From contig CM037878.1 of assembly GCA_021292165.1 (NCBI GenBank), positions 190,215,118-190,279,117 on the forward strand: 64,000 nt of DNA, read 5' to 3'. Shown here piece by piece: positions 55,683 to 64,000 of the stretch. A program made the position numbers and the translations under genes. The DNA comes from Shinisaurus crocodilurus. Lineage: Eukaryota; Chordata; Lepidosauria; Squamata; Shinisauridae. Each line of letters begins with the position of its first letter. Within the stretch, counting starts at the first letter, position 1. The notes under the pieces are model-generated. The model saw only the letters and a list, made by a program, of their open reading frames with translations, was not told the DNA's origin and did not search any database.

Positions 55683-55770
55683 TTCTTCTTCTTCTTCTTC
55701 TTCTTCTTCTTCTTCTTCTTCTTCTTCTTCTTCTTCTTCTTCTTCTTCTTCTTCCTTGTCGTCGTCGTCA
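55683..55770. repeat. (TTC)n then (GTC)n at the LINE 3' terminus
   Basis: About 24 pure TTC units (55683-55754), then four GTC units. It sits exactly at the LINE end, so it probably grew from the tail. Confidence 0.95.
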
Positions 55771-57720
55771 CCTATTCAGGCATTATTGGGCTGATTGGGC
55801 AACATGGATACAAATTGGCTGGGGGGCTGCACATTTAGCCCCACCTCTGAGAATGTGCAGCTCCTCCCGTCCCCTCACATACTGAGAGATAACATCTGCA
55901 GTGGGGGGGCTTCTCTGTCTGTGGAAGTGATTTTCCAGGGTTCTAAATCATGCAGGGAGGCCGCATGGAGAGAAAGGGCTTCCTGATACAGAAGTTTTCT
56001 CCAACACGTATGGGGCCCGGTGGAGCCATATGACCTTGAGGTTGGGGCCAAGTGTGTGGCCCCCTGGCCCCTTTGTATCTATGCTGTCCCTTCAGCCAAG
56101 TAATGCCTGAATAAGATGAATGAAGTCTTCCGCCAGCCTGGTGCCCTCCAAATACATTGGAGTACAACTCCCATCATGATGGGAGTTTGCTATGTATGTG
56201 ACATGTCCATTGACCTTACCCAAAGCAGGGACACAACAGGTCTGGCAAGAGGCCTTCCCAGAGGGAAAGGTAGCAACAAAAGGACAAGCTACATGTTGCC
56301 TTTACTCCTCTGTGCATACTGGCCTGTGCCCCAATTTGTGCCTGGCAAACCTAGAATAAACGTGTGGGGCTACATTAGAAGAGTACCTCCTCTGACAGGC
56401 ACAGCCCTGACTCTCTGACATGGGGCAGACCTTGGGAGTTCAAACAACCTTGCAATGACAGCATCTTCACTTATTACTGAATAAAGTGGGTGGATCTTTG
56501 AGAAGTGAGATTCCAGAATTCAGATTTGCATTTTAAAGGAAATGAAGAATGACAGGCAATTGCCATGACACTTCAGACTGGATGGATTGTTTACAAGGGT
56601 GCATGTTGCCTTCTTGGAAAGGAAAGCTTACTTTATTTTGACACTATGGCCATGCTACACAGGGTGCATTAAAATGAACCTCTCTCTCTTTTAAGCCAAA
56701 AATTGTAATGGGCATTAATTGCAAGCACTATTGCATAATTTGGCTCTCATATAGCCTCCATCTAAATTAGCTAAAATCCATGGGGTTTGATTTATTGCAT
56801 TTGCAACAATTGCACTAAAGGAAGGTAATTCCTTCTGAAAATGCTACATGCAGGCAGGAACAGGAAACCAATTAGGAATCAGTGGATGATAAATGGGCAT
56901 TTTTACCAGCAGTTTACTTAATATCCCCATTAAATAAGCCTCTTTGCATTCATCATTTAATTTTCCCTCAGTCTATGAGGTTCTTTAATTGCTGCTTAAA
57001 TGAGCCTTGTGTTGAAGTCCAAATTTAATCTTGGATCGGAAGGGAGTGATCCTTTCCATTGCTTGCCTTCCCAGTTGCCAAGAACTGTCAGAAGCGATCA
57101 TGTAAATGTTCACATTTCTCATAGTCTCATTGGAGGAATGGAAAAATGACTGGGGTGGGGGGACTTTTGTAAAGATATAAACTGTAATGTAAGCAGCCAT
57201 TTCCTCAACTGCATTTCCTGTCCTTCTCTCCCTCCACCCCCCTTAAACATTGCACTGGAAAATATACTGAAGCTGTAATGTTGAATGGCACTTTTTCATT
57301 TTGGAAAAGTTACTATGGGCAGAAGTAGATGTGTGGCAGGACTAATGATGTGTTACAGAGTTTGTGCAGCAAACAATTACTGGATGGAGGTGACTGGGTG
57401 TATCATGTGCGAAACATGCGATTTGTAAGGAGAACATGGCTTTTGGAACTAAACGGTGAAAGAAAATTATAAAAGACCCCAGAGCGGTGGCCTCAACCTG
57501 CCCTTTTTATTTTTCCTGTACAACTAAAACTTTGAGCCAGAGAGTTGGTCTCCAGAGACCAATAAGTGATTTAAATCCTTGCTGTGTTTATTTTATTTTA
57601 TTTTTATTTCAAAGGCTTCTTCTGCAGCCTGGACCTCAGGAGGACCTTCAGAACATGAGTAAAATTCTGAAGGTGACCAATCCTATGCCTTGAACACAAA
57701 TATTAGAGTAGGATTGCTAA
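55771..57720. other. Mostly unique stretch, possible conserved non-coding DNA
   Basis: No gene recognised. A half MITE at 56129-56187 (ACAACTCCCATCATGATGGG). 56520-57210 is free of repeats and has AT-rich homeodomain-like sites; a candidate only. Confidence 0.35.
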
Positions 57721-58534
57721 TGTCCTGCTTTGGCTGAATCAGACTCAGCGTTAGAGCAATCTAGGGGGCAATCCAAAAGGCAAGGCAACAAAACAGGCAA
57801 ATGGTCAAGCACCAAGGTTTCAGTCCAGTAGAGGATCAGGCTAAGGCAGGAGCGGTCAAGATGCAAGCAAAGGTCAAAGCACAGTTAAGCAGTCAGATAC
57901 ATTGTGCAGTCCAGAAGCACAGTCATGCAGGAGTCCAAGGGTCAGTAGCAAGGAGGGTCAATCACAAGGCAAGGGCTGGAAAACAAGGTACAAGGCACTG
58001 GAGCTGAAAGAATGGGGTTGTTCCAGCCCTGGCTAGGCTGAAACTGAAGGCTTATATCCCCAGAGCCTCCTGAGCCCCACCCAGGGCTCAGCTGTAGTTC
58101 ATTGTAAACTTCTGGCAAGAGTCCTAAGAACATAAGAACAGCCATGCTGGATCAGACCAAGGGTCCATCTAGTCCAGCATTCTGTTCACACAGTGGCCAG
58201 CCAGCTGTCCATGGGATTCCACAAGCAGGACATGAGTGCAAATGGCTCATGAGGAGTCATTTCCTCTGGAGGAGTCCTTCTTTGTAATCAAGCATTCCTT
58301 CTCAAGGGTACCCTACTGGCCAGCCTTTTGAGGTGGCGAAGCTCCTGGGGGCCAGGGGGTTGCTCAGCCTCAGAGGCAGAGTCTCCTATCACCTTGCAGG
58401 GATGGACCTGTGGGCATCTCCACTGAGGGTCTAGGCTCTTCCTGGTCCTCTGACATTCGCTGATCTGGGGTGCTCTTGATCTCTGAGAGTCTAGCTCTTC
58501 CTCCGAGGTGGATTCCTCCAGTGGGGGCATGACA
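57721..58534 (-). mobile_element. Probable LTR with CR1 insert
   Basis: Minus strand: starts TGTCATGCCCCC, ends CAGGACA (TG...CA), with TATA-like GGATATAAGCC (about 58052-58062 on plus). CR1 debris sits at 58126-58272. The 5-bp flanks GCTAA and GTGAA agree at three positions. Type (Gypsy-like or other) not settled; no internal region in the window. Confidence 0.5.
58126..58272 (-). mobile_element. CR1 3' end inside the LTR
   Basis: The plus strand starts AAGAACATAAGAACAGCCAT, continues GGTCCATCTAGTCCAGCATT; same family as 23309-24060. Flanked by perfect 7-bp copies GAGTCCT (58119-58125 and 58273-58279), a target duplication. Confidence 0.8.
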
Positions 58535-58616
58535 GTGAAATACAGTGTGATAAAAAATTCTAGGTAACCTAAAAAGCTATGAAAGGATTAAATTTTAAGG
58601 AAAGCATTCAGCTATC

Positions 58617-58852
58617 CTATTTATTTATTTATTTATTATATTTATACCCCGCCTTTTTTCCTGCAAGGAACCCAAGGCGGCTTACATATTCCTCCTCCTC
58701 CTCTCCACTTTATCCTCACAACAACCCTGTGAGGTAGGTTAGGCTGAGAGTCAGTGACTGGCCCAAAGTCACCCAGTGAGTTTCATGGCTGAGCGGGGAC
58801 TAGAACCTGGGTCTCCCGAGTCCCAGTCCAACACTCTCACCACTACGCCAAA
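58617..58852 (-). mobile_element. Sauria-type tRNA SINE, near full length
   Basis: Minus strand: B box GGTTCTAGTCC, TGTTGTGAGGATAAA, GCCGCCTTGGGTTCC and a tail of AAATA units at 58617-58640. The first bases of the head are altered. Confidence 0.9.
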
Positions 58853-58882
58853 GGGGTATTTAAAACGATTTATAAACTATTA

Positions 58883-59146
58883 CAGTAATACCTTGGATTG
58901 CAAGCATAATTCGTTCCAGAACCGTGCTTGTAATCCAAAACACTCTTATATCAAAGTGACTCTCTGGCGGGTGTGAGCGGGGCCGATTTCGGCCCGCTAC
59001 ACACCCACTCGAGGCGAGTGGTTACATCCCTACACTACTTGTCTTGTAAGACCTTGTTTGTTTATCAAGTCAAATTTTTTAATTTTTTTTTGCTTGTCTT
59101 GCAAAACGCTCTCAGACCAAGTTACTTGCAATCCAAGGTATTACTG
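58883..59146. mobile_element. 264-bp pogo/Tigger-like MITE
   Basis: Terminal inverted repeats are perfect over 22 bp, beginning CAGTAATACCTTGGATTGCA, with TA on both sides (58881-58882 and 59147-59148). TA duplications and the CAGTA start fit Tc1/mariner-pogo (Tigger) elements. The internal part has no coding capacity. Confidence 0.9.
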
Positions 59147-59246
59147 TATATGTAGGAAACTGGGAAACACAATCTACATCTCACAAAGTATTGCATCCCA
59201 AAATGAATTAGCAGACTTTGGTCTGGAAATTGGTTGAGGTACTATA

Positions 59247-59360
59247 ACAAGGATGGGGAACCTCTTTCAGCTTGAGGGCCAAATTCAATTTTGGAGAAGC
59301 TCTCAGGGGCTGCAGTCTAGTGAGGGGTGTGGCTGAAGTAAAAAGGGGCAAGGCCAAAAT
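59247..59360. mobile_element. hAT-like fragment
   Basis: GGATGGGGAACCTCTTTCAG, GAGGGCCAAATTCAATTTTG and TGGAGAAGCTCTCAGGGG are typical of one hAT terminal region. The other end is not visible. Confidence 0.55.
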
Positions 59361-60182
59361 TGCAAAAAAATACTAGCCTATTGTAGCTTAAAGCTCTTAT
59401 TACTGCCAGGAACTAAGCCTTAGGAAAGGCATTTCAACCTTTTAGGATGGGGGGAAAACTGCACAAATGCCGGGAAACCACCAAATGATCTGTGGTTGGC
59501 TGAAAGAGGGTGGGGCCAGGGGAAGAAGCTTAAACATCTGGGGATTCCCAGAGAGCCAGATTGGGACCCCAAGGGGGGCTGAATTCCCCCCCCTAGACCT
59601 TAGGTTCCCCCCCATCTGTACTATAAATATGTCCAATGGGATATCATTAACTGAACAACCCAGAGTTTTGCATTTGGACATCATGCTAAACAACACAGGG
59701 ATGGGGTTGTTTGGTTGCACCCAGCTGCCATGGGAGCAATCGAGCGGAAAGGAACAGCAGACTCGCTTGCTCCCGCTTCTCTCATAACAAGTCAGGATAT
59801 AGTAACAGAGTAACTCCAATCTTTCTTGTATACTTCCTAATCCTTTTTCAGTCAGGGTTCTGTCCTGGCTAGGGAGGGACCGAGGCAGTGCTACTGGTGG
59901 ATAAGTTGGTTGCATCTAGAAGTCAATAGAAGGAAATACCTCTCTTCCAATTCTATTGGAGCTCTCGTCTCAACAGCTTTTGACATTGTGCTCATACTAT
60001 TCTTTTAGACCAGGTGCAAAATCACCCAGAATGTCTCAACTGGCAGGCCGGTGATTTAAATCTTTTCTCTCTGACTGTGTTCAGAATGTATCTTTGGGGT
60101 GCCTAGTTCAGCACCATGAAAACTGTCCTGCTGTGTTCTACAAGGCTCGGTGTTGTCACCAATCATGTTTAATGCCTATATC
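59361..60182. other. Unique non-coding stretch
   Basis: No gene recognised. Confidence 0.35.
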
Positions 60183-60318
60183 AGGGTTGGGCAACTTGTG
60201 GCTTTCCAGATGTTTTGGCCTACAATTCCCATTATGCCTCTCCATTGGCTATGTTGGCGGGGTGGATGGGAGTTGTGGACCAAAACAGCTGGACAGTCAC
60301 AAGTCATCCCCACCCCCA
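60183..60318. mobile_element. Palindromic hAT-like MITE
   Basis: Left CAGGGTTGGGCAACTTGTGG and GATGTTTTGGCC; right GGACCAAAACAGCTGG and GTCACAAGTCATCCCC. Confidence 0.65.
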
Positions 60319-60839
60319 ACGTTCTGGTCTACATGAAGCTGCAGGAGGTAGAAATAAACTGAAGCTTTGGAGTTAGGTGTCATCAACTTGCTGATTATAG
60401 TCAAAATTACAATCCAAAAATCATTGGATCATAAATTTTATATTTAAGGCACAATCCTATGGCCGCTAGACAGAGTCTAGACAACCATAGGAGAAGTCAG
60501 AGTCCCTGCTCTGACCTCAGAAACACGCTCCAGGGTCAGAGCTGGGACTCCGATTCAGAGCGCCCTCCCTCTGACCTTGGAGCTGGCGTGGAAAGAACCG
60601 AGCCGGCTGTGGCTCCGAGGTCAGACAACCCACCTCAGAGCCGGAGGTTTGTGGGCGGGGGAGGGCAGGAGAAAGGCTCTGCCAGCATACTATGTGTCCT
60701 GGTGGTACCTCAGCCTCCCTTCCTTGTGAGCCGGGGCAAAAGTCTGAGATGGCCAAAATTTGCCGTCTAAGTCTTTTGCACGGCGCGAGGAGCATGGAGG
60801 TGTTCTGCCAAATGTTTTCCCAAAGGGCTCGGCAGGGGT

Positions 60840-61450
60840 TCTTTAATGAATTCTCATGCCATAATAAATCCAGGAGGATCAAGCCAAACATCTTTTATTG
60901 CAGGTTAAGATCCTTATTATACAGAGTACAACAATCCCAAGTCCCCCAGTAAGAGCCCCAGTCCTTGGACAGGCAGCAACCACAATATCACCAACCAACC
61001 AGTCAAGAAGCTCTGCCTCCAGTATCAGTTGGGTCCTTGCTGTAGTCACTCAGCCTTGAGGTCTCTCTCCCCCTCTGTCCGTGTCAGGGCTCCTGCTGGT
61101 TCTTTGTCCTTCTTCAGGCTGGCAGCCAAACGGCTCCTGGATCTCTCTCCTTCCTTCTCAGCACACTTCAACCCAACCAAGCAACTAAGCACCACTACCA
61201 AGCACCACACCTCAGTCTGCATTTGCTAGTCTTAAATACCATTCTAGCACCAAGCTTCATGGATTGCAGATCTTGTGTTTAATTGATAGCACCTGTGCTG
61301 TTTGCAGTGTCATTCTTCTGGCCCGCAGCCAGGTCACATGCTGGTAAGTTGCTGAAGATTGCATCAGGCTGGCAAGCAGCCAAGTAGCCAAGGTCATTTG
61401 CTGATAGCACAGTGCAGTAAACTTTAGCTTTTTAAATCAAGCCCAGAGCA
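60840..61450 (-). mobile_element. Possible LTR or old retroelement end
   Basis: Minus strand: TATA-like GTATAATAAGG (about 60912-60922 on plus) followed by AATAAAAG (60893-60899), the spacing seen in LTRs. Ends and duplication not found. Could instead be unique DNA. Confidence 0.3.
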
Positions 61451-61455
61451 TAGAG

Positions 61456-62377
61456 CAGTGATGGCGAACCTTTTTGAGCCTGAGTGCCCAAACTGCAACA
61501 CAAAACCAACTTATTTATTTCAAAGTGCCAACACTGCAATTAAACCTGAATACCGAGGCTTTAGTTTTAGAAAAACAACTCATACAGTTGTCCGAACTAA
61601 TTAACATCTTTTGTCTTAAAAGAAAAACACAATAACAGAGCTTTCAATGATACAAACAGTTTTTTGTTGGGGGAAAAAATCAACTCAAAAAATTATTATA
61701 GTACTACATTGTACACATAGCCTGAAGGGAATTTATACAAACTTTTAAAATAATTAGGCACATGTATTTTTGGATAAGGGATTCTCAACTTGTAATATGA
61801 TTATATGCCAGACTGAAATTGTATGGGGCAAGCTTAACTCTGGATCCTTTCCCTGCTTCTACAGGTGTCGGATTAGTAAAAGTAAAAGTCAACCTGTACT
61901 AGGATGAGCAAGATAAAGAAGAAAACTAAACGTGCTTAACACATTTTAAACACTTTATGTTTTAGACTGCAAACACTGCATTAGGTAAAAGTTTGCATTG
62001 GGCATGCTTTTGCACAATTAATGTGATTTTTGCTATTGCATGCATGCTGATAATTTGTCAAACCTTGGCTCATACTCCGTTAGTTTGAGAGCAACACATG
62101 CAGCACTCAAGTCAACTGTTAGGGCTTTACATCCAAGCCATGCTCTGTGCATCATTCTTCAAAATCTTTTAAATGTGATAACAATATAGAAAAGAATTCT
62201 GTAACAGGAATTCTAGAATAAAATCATTCTGTTCCACACTGTGAGAAAGAACAAGATCATTAGTGTTTTGCAGAAGGGGACAGTCTTTTCGCGATCTGGG
62301 GACCAATGGCTCAAGTGCCTACAGAGAGGGCCCTGCGTGCCAGCTATGGCACCCGTGCCATAGGTTCGCCATCACTG
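61456..62377. mobile_element. 922-bp non-autonomous hAT element
   Basis: Starts CAGTGATGGCGAACCTTTTT, ends AGGTTCGCCATCACTG. Flanked by perfect 8-bp copies GCATAGAG (61448-61455 and 62378-62385). AT-rich interior without transposase. Confidence 0.93.
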
Positions 62378-62554
62378 GCATAGAGGCAGAACTTTGTACA
62401 ACACTCCTGTACTCCTCCATCATCTTCCGCAATTCCCAGTACAGGAGGTAACCTTTGGCTCCGTGCTCCTTCCGCCCTCCACTGGATGCCTGTAATCCTC
62501 TAAGTTAGGAGGGTAACCAGCAGCCACATTGGTTGTGCTGCCCATATAGTAAAA

Positions 62555-62890
62555 TATTTAATATATTTCTTAGCTGCCTCTCAAGATTGCAGTCTTCCTA
62601 TGGCAGTTTACCAGTAAAATTCAGTATCAAACAAATTATACAAGCACCTTAAATTTAAACAATTTTAAAATAATCCAGCTCAAATAAAATACGATTTCAT
62701 ACATCTAAAGGCAGCAACTACCATAAAATCTTTTCCATTAAAAGTCAGAGAGAACAGTGTTTAAAAGCCCTCTTAAAAGCAGCCACCAATAGAGCCAGCT
62801 GTATATCTCTCAGGAGGGAATTCTATACGGTAGAGGCCATCGCTGAGAAGGCCCTTTCTTTTTGAAAGGCCCTCATTGGAGCAGGATTTC
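62555..62890 (-). mobile_element. L2-type LINE 3' end
   Basis: Minus strand: encodes APMRAFQKERAFSAMASTV, then after a stop NSLLRDIQLALLVAAFKRAFK, the ORF2 C terminus; the 3' UTR runs to 62555. Confidence 0.75.
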
Positions 62891-63023
62891 CTGTCACTAT
62901 TCTTGCCACTGTTTGTTTTCTTTTGTAACTAGTATGTATATTCTGTGCCAAAAGAACTTCTAAATCATATAACATATAACACTTCTGAGCACTCCCCCAC
63001 CCCCAGCCAAACACAACTCATCA

Positions 63024-63266
63024 TCCAGTGTGGTGTAGTGGTGAGAGTGTTGGACTGGGACTCGGGAGGTCCGGGTTCTAGTCCCTGCTTGGCCATGAAA
63101 CTCACTGGGTGACTTTGGGCCAGTCACTGACTCTCAGCCTCTCCTACCTCACAGGGATGTTGTGAGGATAAAATGGAGAGGAGGAGGAGGAGGATTGTGT
63201 AAGCTGACTTGGGTTCCTTGCAGGAAAAAAGGTGGGGTATAAATATAATAAATAAATAAAATAAAA
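63024..63266 (+). mobile_element. Sauria-type tRNA SINE, near full length
   Basis: Head CCAGTGTGGTGTAGTGG, B box GGTTCTAGTCC, TGTTGTGAGGATAAA block, tail of AAATA units; an internal GAGGAGGAGG expansion. Confidence 0.92.
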
Positions 63267-63770
63267 TCCATGTATTGTGGCCTTCCTATCTGTTTGAAAT
63301 CCTCTTACTTTTGCAGTCATAGGAAGGCAGCAACCTCCCCCCCCCCAGGAAGTTTATCATGACCCTGGTGGACTACCCAATATGACAGGTGGACTCTGTT
63401 CAGCTTGGCAGGAGCTCAATCAATCAGGCAAATCCAGCAAATATTTGCTTAGTCTGGATAATGTTGCTTCTACTACTTCTAGGAAGGTGATGCAACAAGC
63501 AGATATGCAGAGCACTAGGACTTTGCCGATTATAGTTTTTGCTGATTATAGTTTTTGAGGCAGAAAGGAGTATTTTGGTTTGGAATGAAAAGTTTCACAA
63601 ATCTGCCCGTTGCATATCTTTTCACATCTTATTTGCTGCCTGTTTGCAGTTGCTTCTTTCTATTGTCTGCACAGCTTTGGAACAATTTAAAAACAACATT
63701 GGCTTCCTGAAGTGATCTCGTTTAATTCGGGATCATGTACCTGCAGGTGGCATTGAGAGCACATAATGCA
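63267..63770. other. Unique non-coding stretch
   Basis: No gene recognised. Confidence 0.35.
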
Positions 63771-63921
63771 GGCCACATGCTGAAGCTAAGCAGGTATGAG
63801 CCGGGTGAGTGCTTGGATGCGTGACTGCCTGGGTTGCCCACATCTGTTCTCCTGCATTGAGCAGGTGGTGGGACTCGATGGCCTTATAGGCCCCTTCTAA
63901 CTCTACTATTCTATGATTCTA
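63771..63921 (+). mobile_element. 5S rRNA-headed SINE with CR1-like tail, copy 3
   Basis: Plus strand: TGAAGCTAAGCAGGTATGAG, GTGCTTGGATGCGTGACTGC and TGGGTTGCC match 5S from about position 45 to 100. A short linker follows, then CTGCATTGAGCAGGTGGTGG, CTCGATGGCCTTATAGGCCC and CTATTCTATGATTCTA (CR1 tail). It retains more of the 5S C-box side than copies 1 and 2. Confidence 0.8.
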
Positions 63922-64000
63922 GTCAGCCTGATGGTTACACATTGTCAAACAGCTAATCAATGTTATATGACAATGTTATGAGGCAACTCAGGGTGAGGAT

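Noticed and set aside
55601..55885. Open frame with a long leucine run
   Set aside because: It is the translation of the (TTC)n microsatellite at a LINE end.
1..64000. CRISPR arrays, operons, ribosome binding sites
   Set aside because: The content is vertebrate nuclear DNA; direct repeats present are transposon or microsatellite in origin.

Overview
This window reads as intergenic or intronic DNA from a squamate reptile, most likely a lizard. No intact host protein-coding gene could be recognised on either strand. The assignment rests on the repeats: at least six copies of a tRNA-headed SINE of the Sauria type, at least eight copies of a second SINE with a tRNA-Ala-like head, CR1 tails ending in ATTCTATG-type repeats, many decayed L2-type LINEs, an RTE-like LINE with a C-terminal zinc finger, and many palindromic non-autonomous DNA transposons. 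The lineage below Squamata cannot be fixed by eye.

Layout. 1-8 kb: unique AT-rich sequence, one RTE-like LINE (1476-2800, minus), one tRNA-Ala SINE and two palindromic MITEs. 8.8-16 kb: two L2 fragments, dinucleotide arrays and a large nested inverted repeat (11.9-12.4 kb). 17-28 kb: SINE-rich, with a CR1 fragment (23.3-24.1 kb), 5S-rRNA-derived SINEs (20.8 and 25.5 kb), an L2 RT fragment (26.4-27.4 kb) and an intact 116-bp palindromic hAT-like MITE. 28.9-31.7 kb: one L2-type LINE broken by three separate DNA transposons, two with perfect 8-bp target duplications and one with 7 of 8. 31.7-38.8 kb: mostly unique sequence and microsatellites. 38.96-39.9 kb: a CpG-island-like block starting at a hAT-like terminus. 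41.3-41.8 kb: a probable solo LTR. 43.7-49.4 kb: a long CR1 LINE (endonuclease and RT remnants) cut by a 251-bp MITE and by a 2,731-bp hAT-type transposon with a perfect 8-bp target duplication; the right third of that transposon is CpG-rich and looks like captured host promoter or 5' UTR sequence. 49.5-57 kb: mostly unique, with a second RTE-like copy inserted in the loop of a palindromic MITE and a 379-bp element with long terminal inverted repeats. 57.7-64 kb: an LTR with a CR1 fragment inside it, Sauria SINEs, a pogo/Tigger-like MITE with perfect TIRs and TA duplications, a 922-bp hAT element with a perfect 8-bp duplication, and a 5S-CR1 SINE.

The genes here do not form a pathway. All recognisable coding sequence is retrotransposon debris carrying stops, frameshifts or deletions. 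The value of the window is its nested transposon record, the 5S-headed SINEs with CR1-like tails, and the possible gene-fragment capture inside the hAT element. No tRNA gene, snRNA, CRISPR array, operon or intact virus was found.
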